The notes: a model not told the origin generated them from the letters alone. 64,000 nucleotides of DNA from Halorussus rarus (GCF_003369835.1 NZ_QPMJ01000001.1:496001-560000); one strand, 5' to 3'; positions 1 through 9,152 are shown, counted from the first letter of the stretch. Made by a program: numbers and translations.

Positions 1-136
1 TACAGAACCACGCGTCTGGGTGGATGAAAGGGGCCGGCCGGGCGCGGGCCGGGGGCTTTCGAGAACCTCACGGCTCCGATTTCGAAGTCACTGTCGGAGC
101 AGCTACTGACGAAAATCTAGCAAGGAGGACCCTATC
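1..136. other. Left-edge spacer before livF
   Basis: All three forward frames contain stops here and none gives a convincing protein tail, so no gene is assigned. There is a GC-rich run around 31-56 and a perfect 7-bp inverted repeat GCTCCGA (73-79) / TCGGAGC (94-100) that could form a hairpin. A strong Shine-Dalgarno AAGGAGG at 122-128 lies 8 nt before the livF ATG. This suggests livF is translated from a leadered or polycistronic mRNA whose earlier genes, perhaps livG and the binding protein, lie outside the window. Confidence 0.5.
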
Positions 137-835
137 ATGACACTACTCGAAGTCGAGAACGCCCACACCTACTACGGCGAGAGCCACATCCTCGAGGGCG
201 TCTCGCTCGAAGTCGAGGAGGGCGAAGTGGTCGCACTGGTGGGCCGGAACGGGGTCGGCAAGACCACCACGCTCCGGACCATCCTGCAGTTGACCCCGCC
301 CCGCGAGGGGACGGTCCGGTACCGCGGCGAGGACGTGACCGGCCGGGAGACCCACGAGGTCGCCGACCGCGGCGTCGGCTGGATCCCCGAGGGTCGCCGG
401 ATGTTCACCCAGCTATCCGTCGAGGAGAACATCCGCGTCGCGGTGCCCAAGGACGACAGCGTCGACGCGGCGCTCGACCTCGCGTTCGAGACGTTCCCCG
501 ACCTCCGCGACCACCGCGACCGCGAGGCCGGCACGCTGTCGGGCGGCCAGCAGCAGATGCTGGCGCTTGCCCGCGGGCTGGTCGGCGACAACGACCTGCT
601 GCTGGTCGACGAGCCCAGCGAGGGCCTCGCGCCGCTCATCGTCGAGCGCGTGGCCGAGGCGCTGGCCGACGCCGCGACCGACACGACCCTGCTGGTCGTC
701 GAGCAGAACCTGCCGCTGGCGCTCGACCTCGCCGACCGGTTCTACGTGCTCGACAACGGCCAGGTGGTCGACGAGGGCGACGCCGACGAGACCTCGGCCG
801 ACGACGAGCGGCTCAGGAGGTATCTCAGCGCATGA
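137..835 (+). CDS. livF: Branched-chain amino acid-type ABC transporter ATPase (LivF-like)
   Basis: This 232-aa ATP-hydrolysing subunit should power uptake by a LivFGHMK-type importer at the cytoplasmic face of the membrane. Visible motifs are Walker A GRNGVGKT (36-43), the ABC signature LSGGQQQ (134-140) and Walker B LLLVDEP (154-160). The short length and the ending are typical of LivF rather than LivG. The ATG follows AAGGAGG by 8 nt, which fixes the start. The stop overlaps the livH start (ATGA), so the two are translationally coupled. The substrate is uncertain: Liv-type transporters also carry urea, amides or aromatic acids, and a lipid-type enzyme is coupled downstream. Confidence 0.9.
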   Translation: MTLLEVENAHTYYGESHILEGVSLEVEEGEVVALVGRNGVGKTTTLRTILQLTPPREGTVRYRGEDVTGRETHEVADRGVGWIPEGRRMFTQLSVEENIRVAVPKDDSVDAALDLAFETFPDLRDHRDREAGTLSGGQQQMLALARGLVGDNDLLLVDEPSEGLAPLIVERVAEALADAATDTTLLVVEQNLPLALDLADRFYVLDNGQVVDEGDADETSADDERLRRYLSA

Positions 836-1866
836 TGGACGTCGCCACCGCATTGACGAATCAAATCGCCCTTGCGGGGTTCGTCGACGCGCTCGGCCAG
901 TTCCTCCGCCCGGAGAACCTCGCCTCGGTCCTGGTCGACGGCCTGGCGAAGGCCGCCATCTACGTGATGATCGCCGGCGGGCTCACCCTCATCTTCGGCC
1001 TGATGGGCGTGCTCAACTTCGCCCACGGGTCGATGACGATGATCGGCGCCTACCTCGGCGGCCTGCTGATGGTGTTCGCGGTCGGCGGGGCGACCGGCGC
1101 GGGGATGCGCCTGCTGACCTTCTTCCTCGCGCTCGCGGCGACGTTCGCGCTGCTCGCGGGTCTCGGCGGCGCGGTCGAGGTGGGCCTCATCCGCCGGCTC
1201 TACGACCGGCCGCCGGTGTACCAGATACTGCTGACCTTCGGACTGACGCTCATCCTCGACGAGCTGGTCCGCATCGCGGTCCTGTTCTACGGGATGCAGC
1301 CCACAAGCGACTGGCAGGCCGCGCTGGGAACCAAGCCGTCGTTCCTCGCCGAGTCGGTCGACCTCGGGCTCATCTCGGTCAGCGGCCTCTCGCTGTTCGA
1401 GATCGCGGTCGGGATCGCCACGGTTGCGGGTCTCTGGGCGTTCCTCACCCGGACGCGCTACGGGCTCATCATCCGGGCCGGGAGCGAGGACGCCGAGATG
1501 ACCGAGGCGCTCGGCATCGACGTCCGTCGGGTGTTCACCGTCGTGTTCGCGCTGGGCGCGGGCGTGGCGGGCGCGGCCGGGACGCTGCTGATGTGGGACC
1601 CCGCGTGGGGCGCCAGCGTCCCGCTGGCGGCCGACACCCTGCTCCCGGCGTTCGTGGTCGTCATCATCGGCGGCCTCGGCACGTTCCGGGGCACCGTCGC
1701 GGCGGCGGTCATCGTCGGGATGGCCGACGCGACGACCACGTGGTGGTTCGTCAACCACGTCGACTTCGCCAGCCTACCCGAGATGACGGTCTTCCTCATC
1801 CTCGTGGCGATGCTCATCCTGCGACCCCAGGGCCTGTTCGGCGTCGAGGAGGTGGGCGGCCATTAG
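832..1866 (+). CDS. livH: Branched-chain amino acid-type ABC transporter permease (LivH-like)
   Basis: This 344-aa polytopic membrane protein is one of two permease subunits of the importer. It has the LivH hallmark GLTLIFGLMGVLNFAHG near residues 46-62 and about eight hydrophobic segments. The ATG overlaps the livF stop. Before the hallmark it carries an extra N-terminal segment of about 40 residues. The C-terminal end carries the SD (GGAGGTG, 1848-1854) for the next gene, and its stop TAG lies inside the proposed ATTAG start of livM. The family is clear; the transported compound is not. Confidence 0.9.
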   Translation: MMDVATALTNQIALAGFVDALGQFLRPENLASVLVDGLAKAAIYVMIAGGLTLIFGLMGVLNFAHGSMTMIGAYLGGLLMVFAVGGATGAGMRLLTFFLALAATFALLAGLGGAVEVGLIRRLYDRPPVYQILLTFGLTLILDELVRIAVLFYGMQPTSDWQAALGTKPSFLAESVDLGLISVSGLSLFEIAVGIATVAGLWAFLTRTRYGLIIRAGSEDAEMTEALGIDVRRVFTVVFALGAGVAGAAGTLLMWDPAWGASVPLAADTLLPAFVVVIIGGLGTFRGTVAAAVIVGMADATTTWWFVNHVDFASLPEMTVFLILVAMLILRPQGLFGVEEVGGH

Positions 1867-3190
1867 CACCGAAACCGCCGACGCTGACGCGGACCCCGAT
1901 GCGGCCGCCGCCGAGGCAGACGGGGAAGAGGAGCCGGCGGCCGCGACCTCGTGGCCGGTCCGGTACGCCCGCGAGCAGTCGGTCCACCTCGCGGTCATCG
2001 CGTTCTTCGCGGTCTACCCGGCGCTCTACTCGGCGCTCATCAACTCGCCGGTCGGCGCCGAGATGGTGACGATTCTGCCCGACATCGAGACGATGATCGC
2101 GGTCCTCTACTTCGGGCTGTTCGCGATGTCGTTCGACTTCATCAGCGGCTACACCGGCTACCTCTCGTTCGGCCACGCGGCGTTCTACGGCACCGGGGCG
2201 TACTTCGTCGTCCTGGCGGCCAACGGGAAGGTCCCGCTGCTCGGGACGGCCACGCCGTTCGTCTACCTGCTGGTGCTCGCCGGCATCGCGGCCGCGGTGC
2301 TGGCGGTGCTCATCGGCGCGGTGTCGTTCCGGCTGTCGGGCGTCTACTTCGCGATGATCACGCTGGGCTTCTCGCAGGTGCTGTACGTGTTCATCCGCGA
2401 CTGGGACTACGTGGGGTCGAACCCCCGCGACGGCCCCGCCGTGCTGGAGCGGACCGAACCGTTCAGCGTCGGGGTGCCGGGCGTCGACTCGCTCGATCTC
2501 GCCATCGGCCAACTGGCGGGCGACAGCATCGAGGGACTGCTCGGCTTCCTATCCTTCGGGACGACCGAGGTGTCCTACTACATGATCGGCCTCGTGGTGC
2601 TGGTCTGCTACTTCGCGATGCAGCGCATCATCCACTCGCCGTTCGGCCGGGTGCTGGTCGCCATCCGCGAGAACGAGGAGCGCGCCGAGGCGGTCGGCTA
2701 CAACACCTTCTGGTACAAGCTCGGCGCGTTCGCGGTCAGCGCCTTCTTCGCGGCGGTCGCTGGCGGACTGTTCGCGGGCTTCCGGCGGTCGGTCGCCCCC
2801 GAGTCCAGCTTCTACTTCCTGGTGACCGGCGACGCGCTGCTGGCCTCCATCATCGGCGGGTTCGGCACGCTGGCCGGCCCGCTGTACGGCTGGCTGTTCG
2901 ACGAGACTATCACCGAGTTCCTCTCGAAGACGGGCGAAGGCGGCGGGCTCCTCCCGTACCTCCGGGACCACCTCGGCGAGGCCACGATGGCGACCGAACT
3001 CTACAACGGACTCACGGTCGGGCAGGCCATCGACACGTTCCTGAACGGCCACGCCGAGCTGTACATCGGCGTCGTCTTCGTGCTGTTCGTGCTGTTCGTG
3101 CCGAACGGCCTGCTCGGGACGGTCCGGGACCGCCTCGGCGGCCCGGTTGCCAAACGAGTCGCCGCGAGACTCCGGGGTGACGAGCGGTGA
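1862..3190 (+). CDS. livM: Branched-chain amino acid-type ABC transporter permease (LivM-like), probable ATT start
   Basis: Second permease subunit, 442 aa if begun at ATT 1862. The first canonical in-frame start is ATG 2063 (375 aa), but that would remove the first membrane segment (codons for SVHLAVIAFFAVYPALYSAL, about 1977-2036). No ATG, GTG or TTG lies in frame between 1862 and 2063. ATT 1862 follows GGAGGTG (1848-1854) by 7 nt, overlaps the livH stop and gives the N-terminus MSTETADADADP, which is very typical of haloarchaeal proteins. The LivM hallmark GYTGYLSFGHAAFYG is present. The stop overlaps the GTG of the next gene. A base error in a true ATG is the main alternative. Confidence 0.8.
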   Translation: MSTETADADADPDAAAAEADGEEEPAAATSWPVRYAREQSVHLAVIAFFAVYPALYSALINSPVGAEMVTILPDIETMIAVLYFGLFAMSFDFISGYTGYLSFGHAAFYGTGAYFVVLAANGKVPLLGTATPFVYLLVLAGIAAAVLAVLIGAVSFRLSGVYFAMITLGFSQVLYVFIRDWDYVGSNPRDGPAVLERTEPFSVGVPGVDSLDLAIGQLAGDSIEGLLGFLSFGTTEVSYYMIGLVVLVCYFAMQRIIHSPFGRVLVAIRENEERAEAVGYNTFWYKLGAFAVSAFFAAVAGGLFAGFRRSVAPESSFYFLVTGDALLASIIGGFGTLAGPLYGWLFDETITEFLSKTGEGGGLLPYLRDHLGEATMATELYNGLTVGQAIDTFLNGHAELYIGVVFVLFVLFVPNGLLGTVRDRLGGPVAKRVAARLRGDER

Positions 3191-4215
3191 GCGAAGGGGA
3201 CGACTCCGCGGTCGTCCTCACGGGCTACGGTACGTACGTCCCGGACGAGGTCGTGACTGGCGAGGAGATCGCCGCAGAGAGCGGTATCCCCGAGGAGGTG
3301 GTGGTCGAGAAGATGGGGGTGCGCGAGAAGCGGGTCTGTCCGCCGGACGCCGACCACGCGACCGACATGTGCGTGAAGGCCGCCGAACAGGCACTCGCCG
3401 ACGCCGACCTCCCCGCCGAAGAACTGGACATAGTGCTGTACCACGGATCGGAGTTCAAGGACTTCGTGGTGTGGAGCGCGGCCGCGAACGTGGCCGAGCG
3501 CCTGGGCGCCGAGAACGCCTACGCGGTCGAGAGCTACGCGCTGTGTGCGGGCGCACCCCTCGCGATTCGGCAGGCCAAGTCCCAACTGCTAGCCGACGCG
3601 CCCGAGACCGCACTGCTGGTGTCGGCGAGCCGGGAAGAGGACCTGGTCGACTACGCCAACGAGGACTCGTCGTTCATGTTCAACTTCGGCAGCGGCGCGT
3701 GCGCGATGGTCCTCGAAGCGGACTCGAACGCCGAGCGCACCCGGGCGGTGGTCCGAGAGAGCGCGGCGGTCACCGACGGCAGTTTCTCGGAGGACGTGGT
3801 GATGCCGGCCGGCGGCTCTCGAAATCCCGCGAGCCACGCCACCATCGAGGCCGGGCTCCACGCGCTCGACGTGCCCGACCCCGACGGGATGAAGGAGCGC
3901 CTCGCGGACGTGAGCTTGGCGAACTTCGAGACAGTCGCGGACGACGCGCTGGCGCGGTCCGGATACGCCCGCGAGGATTTGGACTTCGTGGCACTAACTC
4001 ACATGAAGCGGTCGTTCCACGACTACCTCACCGACCGGCTCGACGTGAAGAACTACTACCTCGACGAGTACGGTCACGTCCAGAGCGTCGACCAAATCCT
4101 CGCGCTCGACGAGGGCCTGGAGCGCGATCTCATCGAATCCGGCGACGTGGTCTGTTTCCTCGCGGCGGGGACCGGCTACACCTGGGCCGCCACCGTCCTG
4201 GAGTGGCGCGGCTGA
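3187..4215 (+). CDS. Beta-ketoacyl-ACP synthase III-like thiolase-fold enzyme
   Basis: This 342-aa protein belongs to the FabH/KAS III side of the thiolase superfamily, which condenses acyl-CoA thioesters. Cys120 (in ALCAG) matches the acyl-accepting cysteine and His272 (LTHMKRSFHD) the first catalytic histidine. The C-terminal AGTGYTWAA resembles the FabH glycine-rich end. At the position of the FabH asparagine (GNTSAAS) the sequence reads GHVQS, so His297 replaces Asn, a Cys-His-His arrangement. The GTG start overlaps the livM stop, so it is coupled to the transporter. Haloarchaea make isoprenoid lipids, so a role in acyl-CoA breakdown or a specialised condensation is more likely than bulk fatty-acid synthesis (inference). 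Confidence 0.8.
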   Translation: MSEGDDSAVVLTGYGTYVPDEVVTGEEIAAESGIPEEVVVEKMGVREKRVCPPDADHATDMCVKAAEQALADADLPAEELDIVLYHGSEFKDFVVWSAAANVAERLGAENAYAVESYALCAGAPLAIRQAKSQLLADAPETALLVSASREEDLVDYANEDSSFMFNFGSGACAMVLEADSNAERTRAVVRESAAVTDGSFSEDVVMPAGGSRNPASHATIEAGLHALDVPDPDGMKERLADVSLANFETVADDALARSGYAREDLDFVALTHMKRSFHDYLTDRLDVKNYYLDEYGHVQSVDQILALDEGLERDLIESGDVVCFLAAGTGYTWAATVLEWRG

Positions 4216-4379
4216 AGCTGGGCGGCTCGGAACCCGGTTCGCCCGTCCGCCGGCAATCTTTCCATCCGCCGACAGTATCGATTCGGATTGATTTCGGTGC
4301 GGCCGTAGCGTCCATCTACACCGAAATCGAGAGCCGGTACGGCGGAAGTGAACGTATCGCTGACGCGCGAATAAGTGAT

Positions 4380-4437
4380 ATTAACATCCTTATTTGGCAT
4401 TAACATACCCTTAACCATTCAGGGTTAGCCTCTTTAG
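4380..4437 (+). promoter_or_regulatory. Promoter/operator region of gltB
   Basis: An AT-rich patch in a GC-rich genome. ATTAACAT occurs twice as a direct repeat (4380-4387 and 4399-4406, 19 bp apart), followed by an inverted repeat TAACC (4412-4416) / GGTTA (4423-4427). A TATA-like TTTAG at 4433-4437 lies about 24 nt before the ATG at 4459, consistent with a leaderless transcript. The repeats are candidate regulator sites for nitrogen control; the regulator is unknown. Confidence 0.5.
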
Positions 4438-4458
4438 TGGGTTCGCGAATGTTGACCC

Positions 4459-7400
4459 ATGGCCGAGCACCCACGTTCTGACTCGGGGGACCGCCACCCC
4501 GTACCCGACGGCGACCGACAGCTTCTCGCCGACCCGGACGACTACCGCGCGAACTGCGGCGTCGGCGTCGTGATGGACCTCGAAAACGGCGGCGGACACG
4601 ACGTTCTCGCGGACGGTCTCGACCTGCTCTCGAATCTCGAACACCGCGGCACGACCGGCGCGGAGGAGGACACCGGCGACGGGGCGGGCGTCCTGCTCCG
4701 GAAGCCCCACGAGTTCTTCGTCGAGGAGTTGGGGGCCGACCTCGACGGAGCGTTCCCGGACCCCGACGAGTACGCGGTCGGGTCCGTGTTCCTCCCGAGG
4801 GACGACGAGGACGCCGGCGAGGAGCTGAAGGCGCTCGCCGAGGACGTCCTCGCCGACGAGGGGCTGGACCTGTTCCACTGGCGCGAGGTGCCGACCGACA
4901 ACGCGGACCTCGGCCGAACCGCGCTCGACTCCGAACCCGCGGTCTGGCAGTGCTTCGTCCGGCCGGAGGGCGACCTCTCGCCGGAGGCGTTCGACGACCG
5001 GCTCTACGTCGCCCGGCGCGCGCTGGAGCAGACCGTCGAGGCCGACGCCCCGGCGGGTGCCGACCGGTTCTACGTCTGCTCGCTCGACCGTCAGACCGTC
5101 GTCTACAAGGGGCTGCTCAAGGGCGACCAGCTGGCGGGCTACTTCCCGGACCTCACCGACCGGCGCATCGAGAGCACGTTCGTCATGGTCCACGCCCGGT
5201 TCTCGACCAATACGCTGGGCGCGTGGCACCTCGCTCATCCGTACCGCAACGTCATCCACAACGGCGAGTTCAACACCATCCGGGGCAACGTCAACTGGAT
5301 GCGCGCCCGCGAGAACGACCTCGAGGCCGAGTCGTTCGACACCGACCGGGTGACGCCGGTCGTCGCCGACCCCGAGGGCAGCGACACCGCCGCGGTCGAC
5401 AACGCGCTCGAACTCCTGCTCCGTGGCGGCCGGGAGCTCCCCCACGCGCTCCGGCTGATGGTCCCTGAGGCCTGGCGCAAGGACGACGACATGGCGCAGG
5501 ACCGCCGGGAGTTCTACGACTACCACGCCTCGCTGCTCGAGCCCTGGGACGGCCCCGCGCTCGTGGCGGCGACCGACGGCGAGCGGGTCGGCGCGGTGCT
5601 CGACCGCAACGGGCTCCGGCCCTGCCGGTACGACGTCACGACCGACGGCCGGCTCGTGATGGCCAGCGAGGCCGGCGCGCTCGACACGCCCGAGAGCGAG
5701 ATCCGCGAGCGCGGCCGGCTCGAACCCGGCCAGCTCTTCCTCGCCGACCCCGAGGAGGGCCGCGTCGTCCCCGACGACGAGGTGTTCGACGGGCTGACCG
5801 ACGAGAAGTACGGCGAGTGGGTCGACGACCAGCAGGTCGAACTCGGCGACGTCGCCGGGCCCGGCGTCGGCGACCCCGGCGAGGACCTCCGGGCGCGCCA
5901 GACCGCCTTCGGCTACACCCACGACGAACTCGACGAGCTGCTCGAACCGATGGCCCAGTCGGGCAAGGACCCCGTGGGGTCGATGGGCGACGACACGCCG
6001 CTGTCGGTGCTCTCGGAGTTCAACCGGCCGCTGTTCTCGTACTTCCGGCAGCTGTTCGCCCAGGTGTCGAACCCGCCCATCGACTACATCCGCGAGGACG
6101 TCGTGACCAGCCTCGAAGCCCGTCTGGGCAGCCAGCGCAACCTGCTCGACGAGTCGCCGGCCCACGCGCGCCAGCTCGTGCTCGACTCGCCGGTGCTGAC
6201 CGACGACGAGATGGCCGGCGTGCGCGAACAGGACCGGATCGCCACCGCGACCGTCGACATCACCTACGACCGCGACACTGACCTCGAGACCGCGGTCGAG
6301 CGCGTCCGCCGCGAGGTCCGGGAGGCCATCGAGTCGGGCGCCGAGATCGTGGTGCTCTCGGACCGCGAGGTCGGCCCCGACCGGCTCGCGATCCCGAGCC
6401 TGCTGGCGACCGGCGCGGTCCACCACCACCTCGTCCGGAACGGCCTGCGCAACCGCGCCGGCCTGGTCGTCGAGTCGGGCGACCCCCGGACGGTCCACCA
6501 CCTCGCGTGCCTGGTCGGCTACGGCGCGGGCGCGGTCAACCCCGCGCTCGCGTTCGAGTCGGTCGCCGACCTCGTGGCCGGCCCCGACGGGATGGACCGC
6601 GAGGCGGCCGTCGACGCCTACGTCACCGCGCTGGAGGACGGCCTCCAGAAGACGATGGCCAAGATGGGCATCTCGACGGTCGAGAGCTACCGGGGCGCCC
6701 AGATATTCGAGGCGGTCGGCCTCGACTCGGACTTCGTGGCCGAGTACTTCGAGGGCACCGCCGCGCGCACCGAGGGCGTCGGCGTCGAGGGGGTCGAGGC
6801 AGACCTCCGCGAGCGCCACGCCGAGGCCTACGGCGGCGGCGACGGCGACGACGTCGACCCCCAGCCCGAGCGCCAGGGCGAGTACGAGCACCGCTCGGCC
6901 GGCCGGCACCACGCCTGGAACCCCCAGACGGTCGGCGCGCTCCAGCGCGCGGTCCGGCAGGACGAGCCCGACACCTACGCCGAGTTCGCGGAAGCCACCA
7001 ACGACCAGAACGGCGGGCTCCAGACGCTCCGGGGCCTGCTGGAGTTCGACGACGAGGGCCGCGAGTCGATCCCGGTCGAGGAGGTCGAACCGGTCGGCGA
7101 CATCGTGAAGCGGTTCTCGACCGCCGCGATGAGCCTCGGGTCGCTGTCGCCCGAGGCCCACGAGAACAACGCCGTCGCGATGAACCGGCTGGGCGCCAAG
7201 TCCAACACCGGCGAGGGCGGCGAGCCGCCCGAGCGGTTCGGTACCGAGAAGGAGTGCAACGTCAAGCAGGTCGCCTCCGGTCGGTTCGGCGTCACCAGCT
7301 CGTACCTCGCCAACGCCGAGGAGCTCCAGATCAAGATGGCCCAGGGGAGCAAGCCCGGCGAGGGCGGCCACCTCCCCGGCGGCAAGGTCAACGAGATGAT

Positions 7401-9045
7401 CGCCCACGTCCGGCACGCCACGCCCGGAGTCGGGCTCATCTCGCCGCCGCCCCAGCACGACATCTACTCAATCGAGGACCTCAAGCAGCTGGTCCACGAC
7501 CTCAAGACCGCAAACCCCGACGCCGACGTGAACGTCAAGCTGGTGTCGGAGGACGGCATCGGCACCATCGCGGCCGGCGTCGCCAAGGCCAACGCCGACG
7601 TGGTCCACGTCTCGGGCCACTCGGGCGGCACCGGCGCGAGCCCGAAGACCTCCATCAAGCACGCCGGCCTGCCGTGGGAGCTCGGCCTCGCGGAGGCCAA
7701 CCAGATGCTCCGGTCGACCGGCCTGCGCTCGCGCATCCGGGTGAGCGTCGACGGCGGGCTCAAGACCGGCCGGGACGTGGCGGTCGCGGCGCTGCTCGGC
7801 GCCGAGGAGTACGTCTTCGGCACGGCCAGCCTCGTCACTTCCGGCTGCGTGATGGCCCGGCAGTGCCACGAGAACACCTGCCCGGTCGGCGTCGCGACCC
7901 AGGACGAGGAGCTCCGGTCGCGGTTCCCCGGCCAGCCCGACCACGTCGTCAACTACATGACGTTCATCGCCCGGGAGCTCCGCGAGATCATGGCCGACCT
8001 GGGCTTCCGGACCGTCGAGGAGATGGTCGGCCGGGTCGACTGCCTCGACCAGCGCGAGACCGACCACCCGAAGGCCCGCAACCTCGACCTCTCGTCGGTC
8101 CTGGCCGAGCCGTCGGTCGGCGAGAGCTACGACGACGCCCGGACCAAGACCCGCGAGCAGACCCACGAGATCGACGACCACCTCGACCGCGACCTGCTCG
8201 CGGTCGCCGAGGAGGCCATCGTGGACGGCGCGCCGGTCGAGATCGAGACCGACATCGGCAACGAGGACCGCGCCGTCGGCGCGATGCTCTCGGGCCGCAT
8301 CTCGAAGGAGCGGGGCACGGCCGGGCTGCCCGACGGCACCGTCTCGTGCTCGTTCCGGGGCACCGCCGGCCAGAGCTTCGGCGCGTTCCTCCAGTCGGGC
8401 GTCGACTTCCACCTCACCGGCGCGGCCAACGACTACCTCGGCAAGGGGCTGTCGGGCGGCCGGCTCGCGGTCGAGACGCCCGAGTCGGCGGCCTACGACC
8501 CGACCGAGAACAGCGTCGTCGGCAACGTCGCGCTCTACGGCGCGACCGGCGGCGAGGCCTACGTCAACGGGGTCGCCGGCGAGCGGTTCGGCGTGCGTAA
8601 CTCCGGCGTGAAGGCGGTCGTCGAGGGCGTCGGCGACCACGGCTGCGAGTACATGACCGGCGGCGTCGTCGCGGTGCTGGGCGACACCGGCAAGAACTTC
8701 GCCGCGGGGATGTCCGGCGGCGTAGCCTACGTCTGGGACCGCCACGGCGAGTTCCGCGACAGGGTCAACCCCGGCATGGTCAGCCTCGAGTCGTCGCTGT
8801 CGGAGCGCGACGAGCGCGTCCTTCGCCGCCTCGTCGAGAACCACGCGGCCTACACCGACAGCGAGCGCGCCGAGGCGCTGCTCGACGACTGGGAGGCCGC
8901 GCTCTCGCAGTTCGTGAAGGTGATGCCCGACGCCTACCGGCGCGCGGTCACCGAGGAGGGCCGCGAGGACGTGCGCAACTCCCCGCCGCCGGCCGCGCGG
9001 AGCGAGGAGGACGTCGGCCCGCTCGTGCAGAGCGGCGCGGACTGA
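4459..9045 (+). CDS. gltB: Glutamate synthase large (alpha) subunit
   Basis: This 1528-aa enzyme moves the amide nitrogen of glutamine to 2-oxoglutarate to give two glutamates, the GOGAT half of ammonium assimilation. Order of parts: a short propeptide, an Ntn glutaminase domain with the nucleophile Cys33 (RANCGVGVV), a central domain, an FMN-binding synthase domain from about 850, then a GXGXG beta-helix. Three cysteines, C1130, C1136 and C1141 (C-x5-C-x4-C), match the 3Fe-4S cluster ligands. No gltD-type NAD(P)H subunit lies nearby, so ferredoxin is a plausible electron donor (inference). The gene stands alone with its own promoter. Confidence 0.95.
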   Translation: MAEHPRSDSGDRHPVPDGDRQLLADPDDYRANCGVGVVMDLENGGGHDVLADGLDLLSNLEHRGTTGAEEDTGDGAGVLLRKPHEFFVEELGADLDGAFPDPDEYAVGSVFLPRDDEDAGEELKALAEDVLADEGLDLFHWREVPTDNADLGRTALDSEPAVWQCFVRPEGDLSPEAFDDRLYVARRALEQTVEADAPAGADRFYVCSLDRQTVVYKGLLKGDQLAGYFPDLTDRRIESTFVMVHARFSTNTLGAWHLAHPYRNVIHNGEFNTIRGNVNWMRARENDLEAESFDTDRVTPVVADPEGSDTAAVDNALELLLRGGRELPHALRLMVPEAWRKDDDMAQDRREFYDYHASLLEPWDGPALVAATDGERVGAVLDRNGLRPCRYDVTTDGRLVMASEAGALDTPESEIRERGRLEPGQLFLADPEEGRVVPDDEVFDGLTDEKYGEWVDDQQVELGDVAGPGVGDPGEDLRARQTAFGYTHDELDELLEPMAQSGKDPVGSMGDDTPLSVLSEFNRPLFSYFRQLFAQVSNPPIDYIREDVVTSLEARLGSQRNLLDESPAHARQLVLDSPVLTDDEMAGVREQDRIATATVDITYDRDTDLETAVERVRREVREAIESGAEIVVLSDREVGPDRLAIPSLLATGAVHHHLVRNGLRNRAGLVVESGDPRTVHHLACLVGYGAGAVNPALAFESVADLVAGPDGMDREAAVDAYVTALEDGLQKTMAKMGISTVESYRGAQIFEAVGLDSDFVAEYFEGTAARTEGVGVEGVEADLRERHAEAYGGGDGDDVDPQPERQGEYEHRSAGRHHAWNPQTVGALQRAVRQDEPDTYAEFAEATNDQNGGLQTLRGLLEFDDEGRESIPVEEVEPVGDIVKRFSTAAMSLGSLSPEAHENNAVAMNRLGAKSNTGEGGEPPERFGTEKECNVKQVASGRFGVTSSYLANAEELQIKMAQGSKPGEGGHLPGGKVNEMIAHVRHATPGVGLISPPPQHDIYSIEDLKQLVHDLKTANPDADVNVKLVSEDGIGTIAAGVAKANADVVHVSGHSGGTGASPKTSIKHAGLPWELGLAEANQMLRSTGLRSRIRVSVDGGLKTGRDVAVAALLGAEEYVFGTASLVTSGCVMARQCHENTCPVGVATQDEELRSRFPGQPDHVVNYMTFIARELREIMADLGFRTVEEMVGRVDCLDQRETDHPKARNLDLSSVLAEPSVGESYDDARTKTREQTHEIDDHLDRDLLAVAEEAIVDGAPVEIETDIGNEDRAVGAMLSGRISKERGTAGLPDGTVSCSFRGTAGQSFGAFLQSGVDFHLTGAANDYLGKGLSGGRLAVETPESAAYDPTENSVVGNVALYGATGGEAYVNGVAGERFGVRNSGVKAVVEGVGDHGCEYMTGGVVAVLGDTGKNFAAGMSGGVAYVWDRHGEFRDRVNPGMVSLESSLSERDERVLRRLVENHAAYTDSERAEALLDDWEAALSQFVKVMPDAYRRAVTEEGREDVRNSPPPAARSEEDVGPLVQSGAD

Positions 9046-9120
9046 GGCGGACGGAGCGGTGCCGACTGTTCCGGACCGAGCCGGCGCCGACCGAATCGGT
9101 GCCGAACCGACCGGGCTGAG

Positions 9121-9152
9121 TTTTATACGCGAGGGCGGGACGAACTCCCGCC
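9121..9152 (+). promoter_or_regulatory. TATA box and inverted repeat before the 9153 gene
   Basis: TTTTATA at 9121-9127 lies 26-32 nt before the GTG at 9153, as expected for a leaderless gene. Directly before the start codon is a perfect 7-bp inverted repeat GGCGGGA (9134-9140) / TCCCGCC (9146-9152) with a 5-nt loop. It would surround the transcription start and could be an operator. Confidence 0.55.

Noticed and set aside
4411-7458. Open frame of about 1000 codons on the minus strand opposite gltB
   Set aside because: It is a shadow of the GC-rich plus-strand gene: Val/Arg/Leu-rich, no family motif, and gltB on the other strand is certain.
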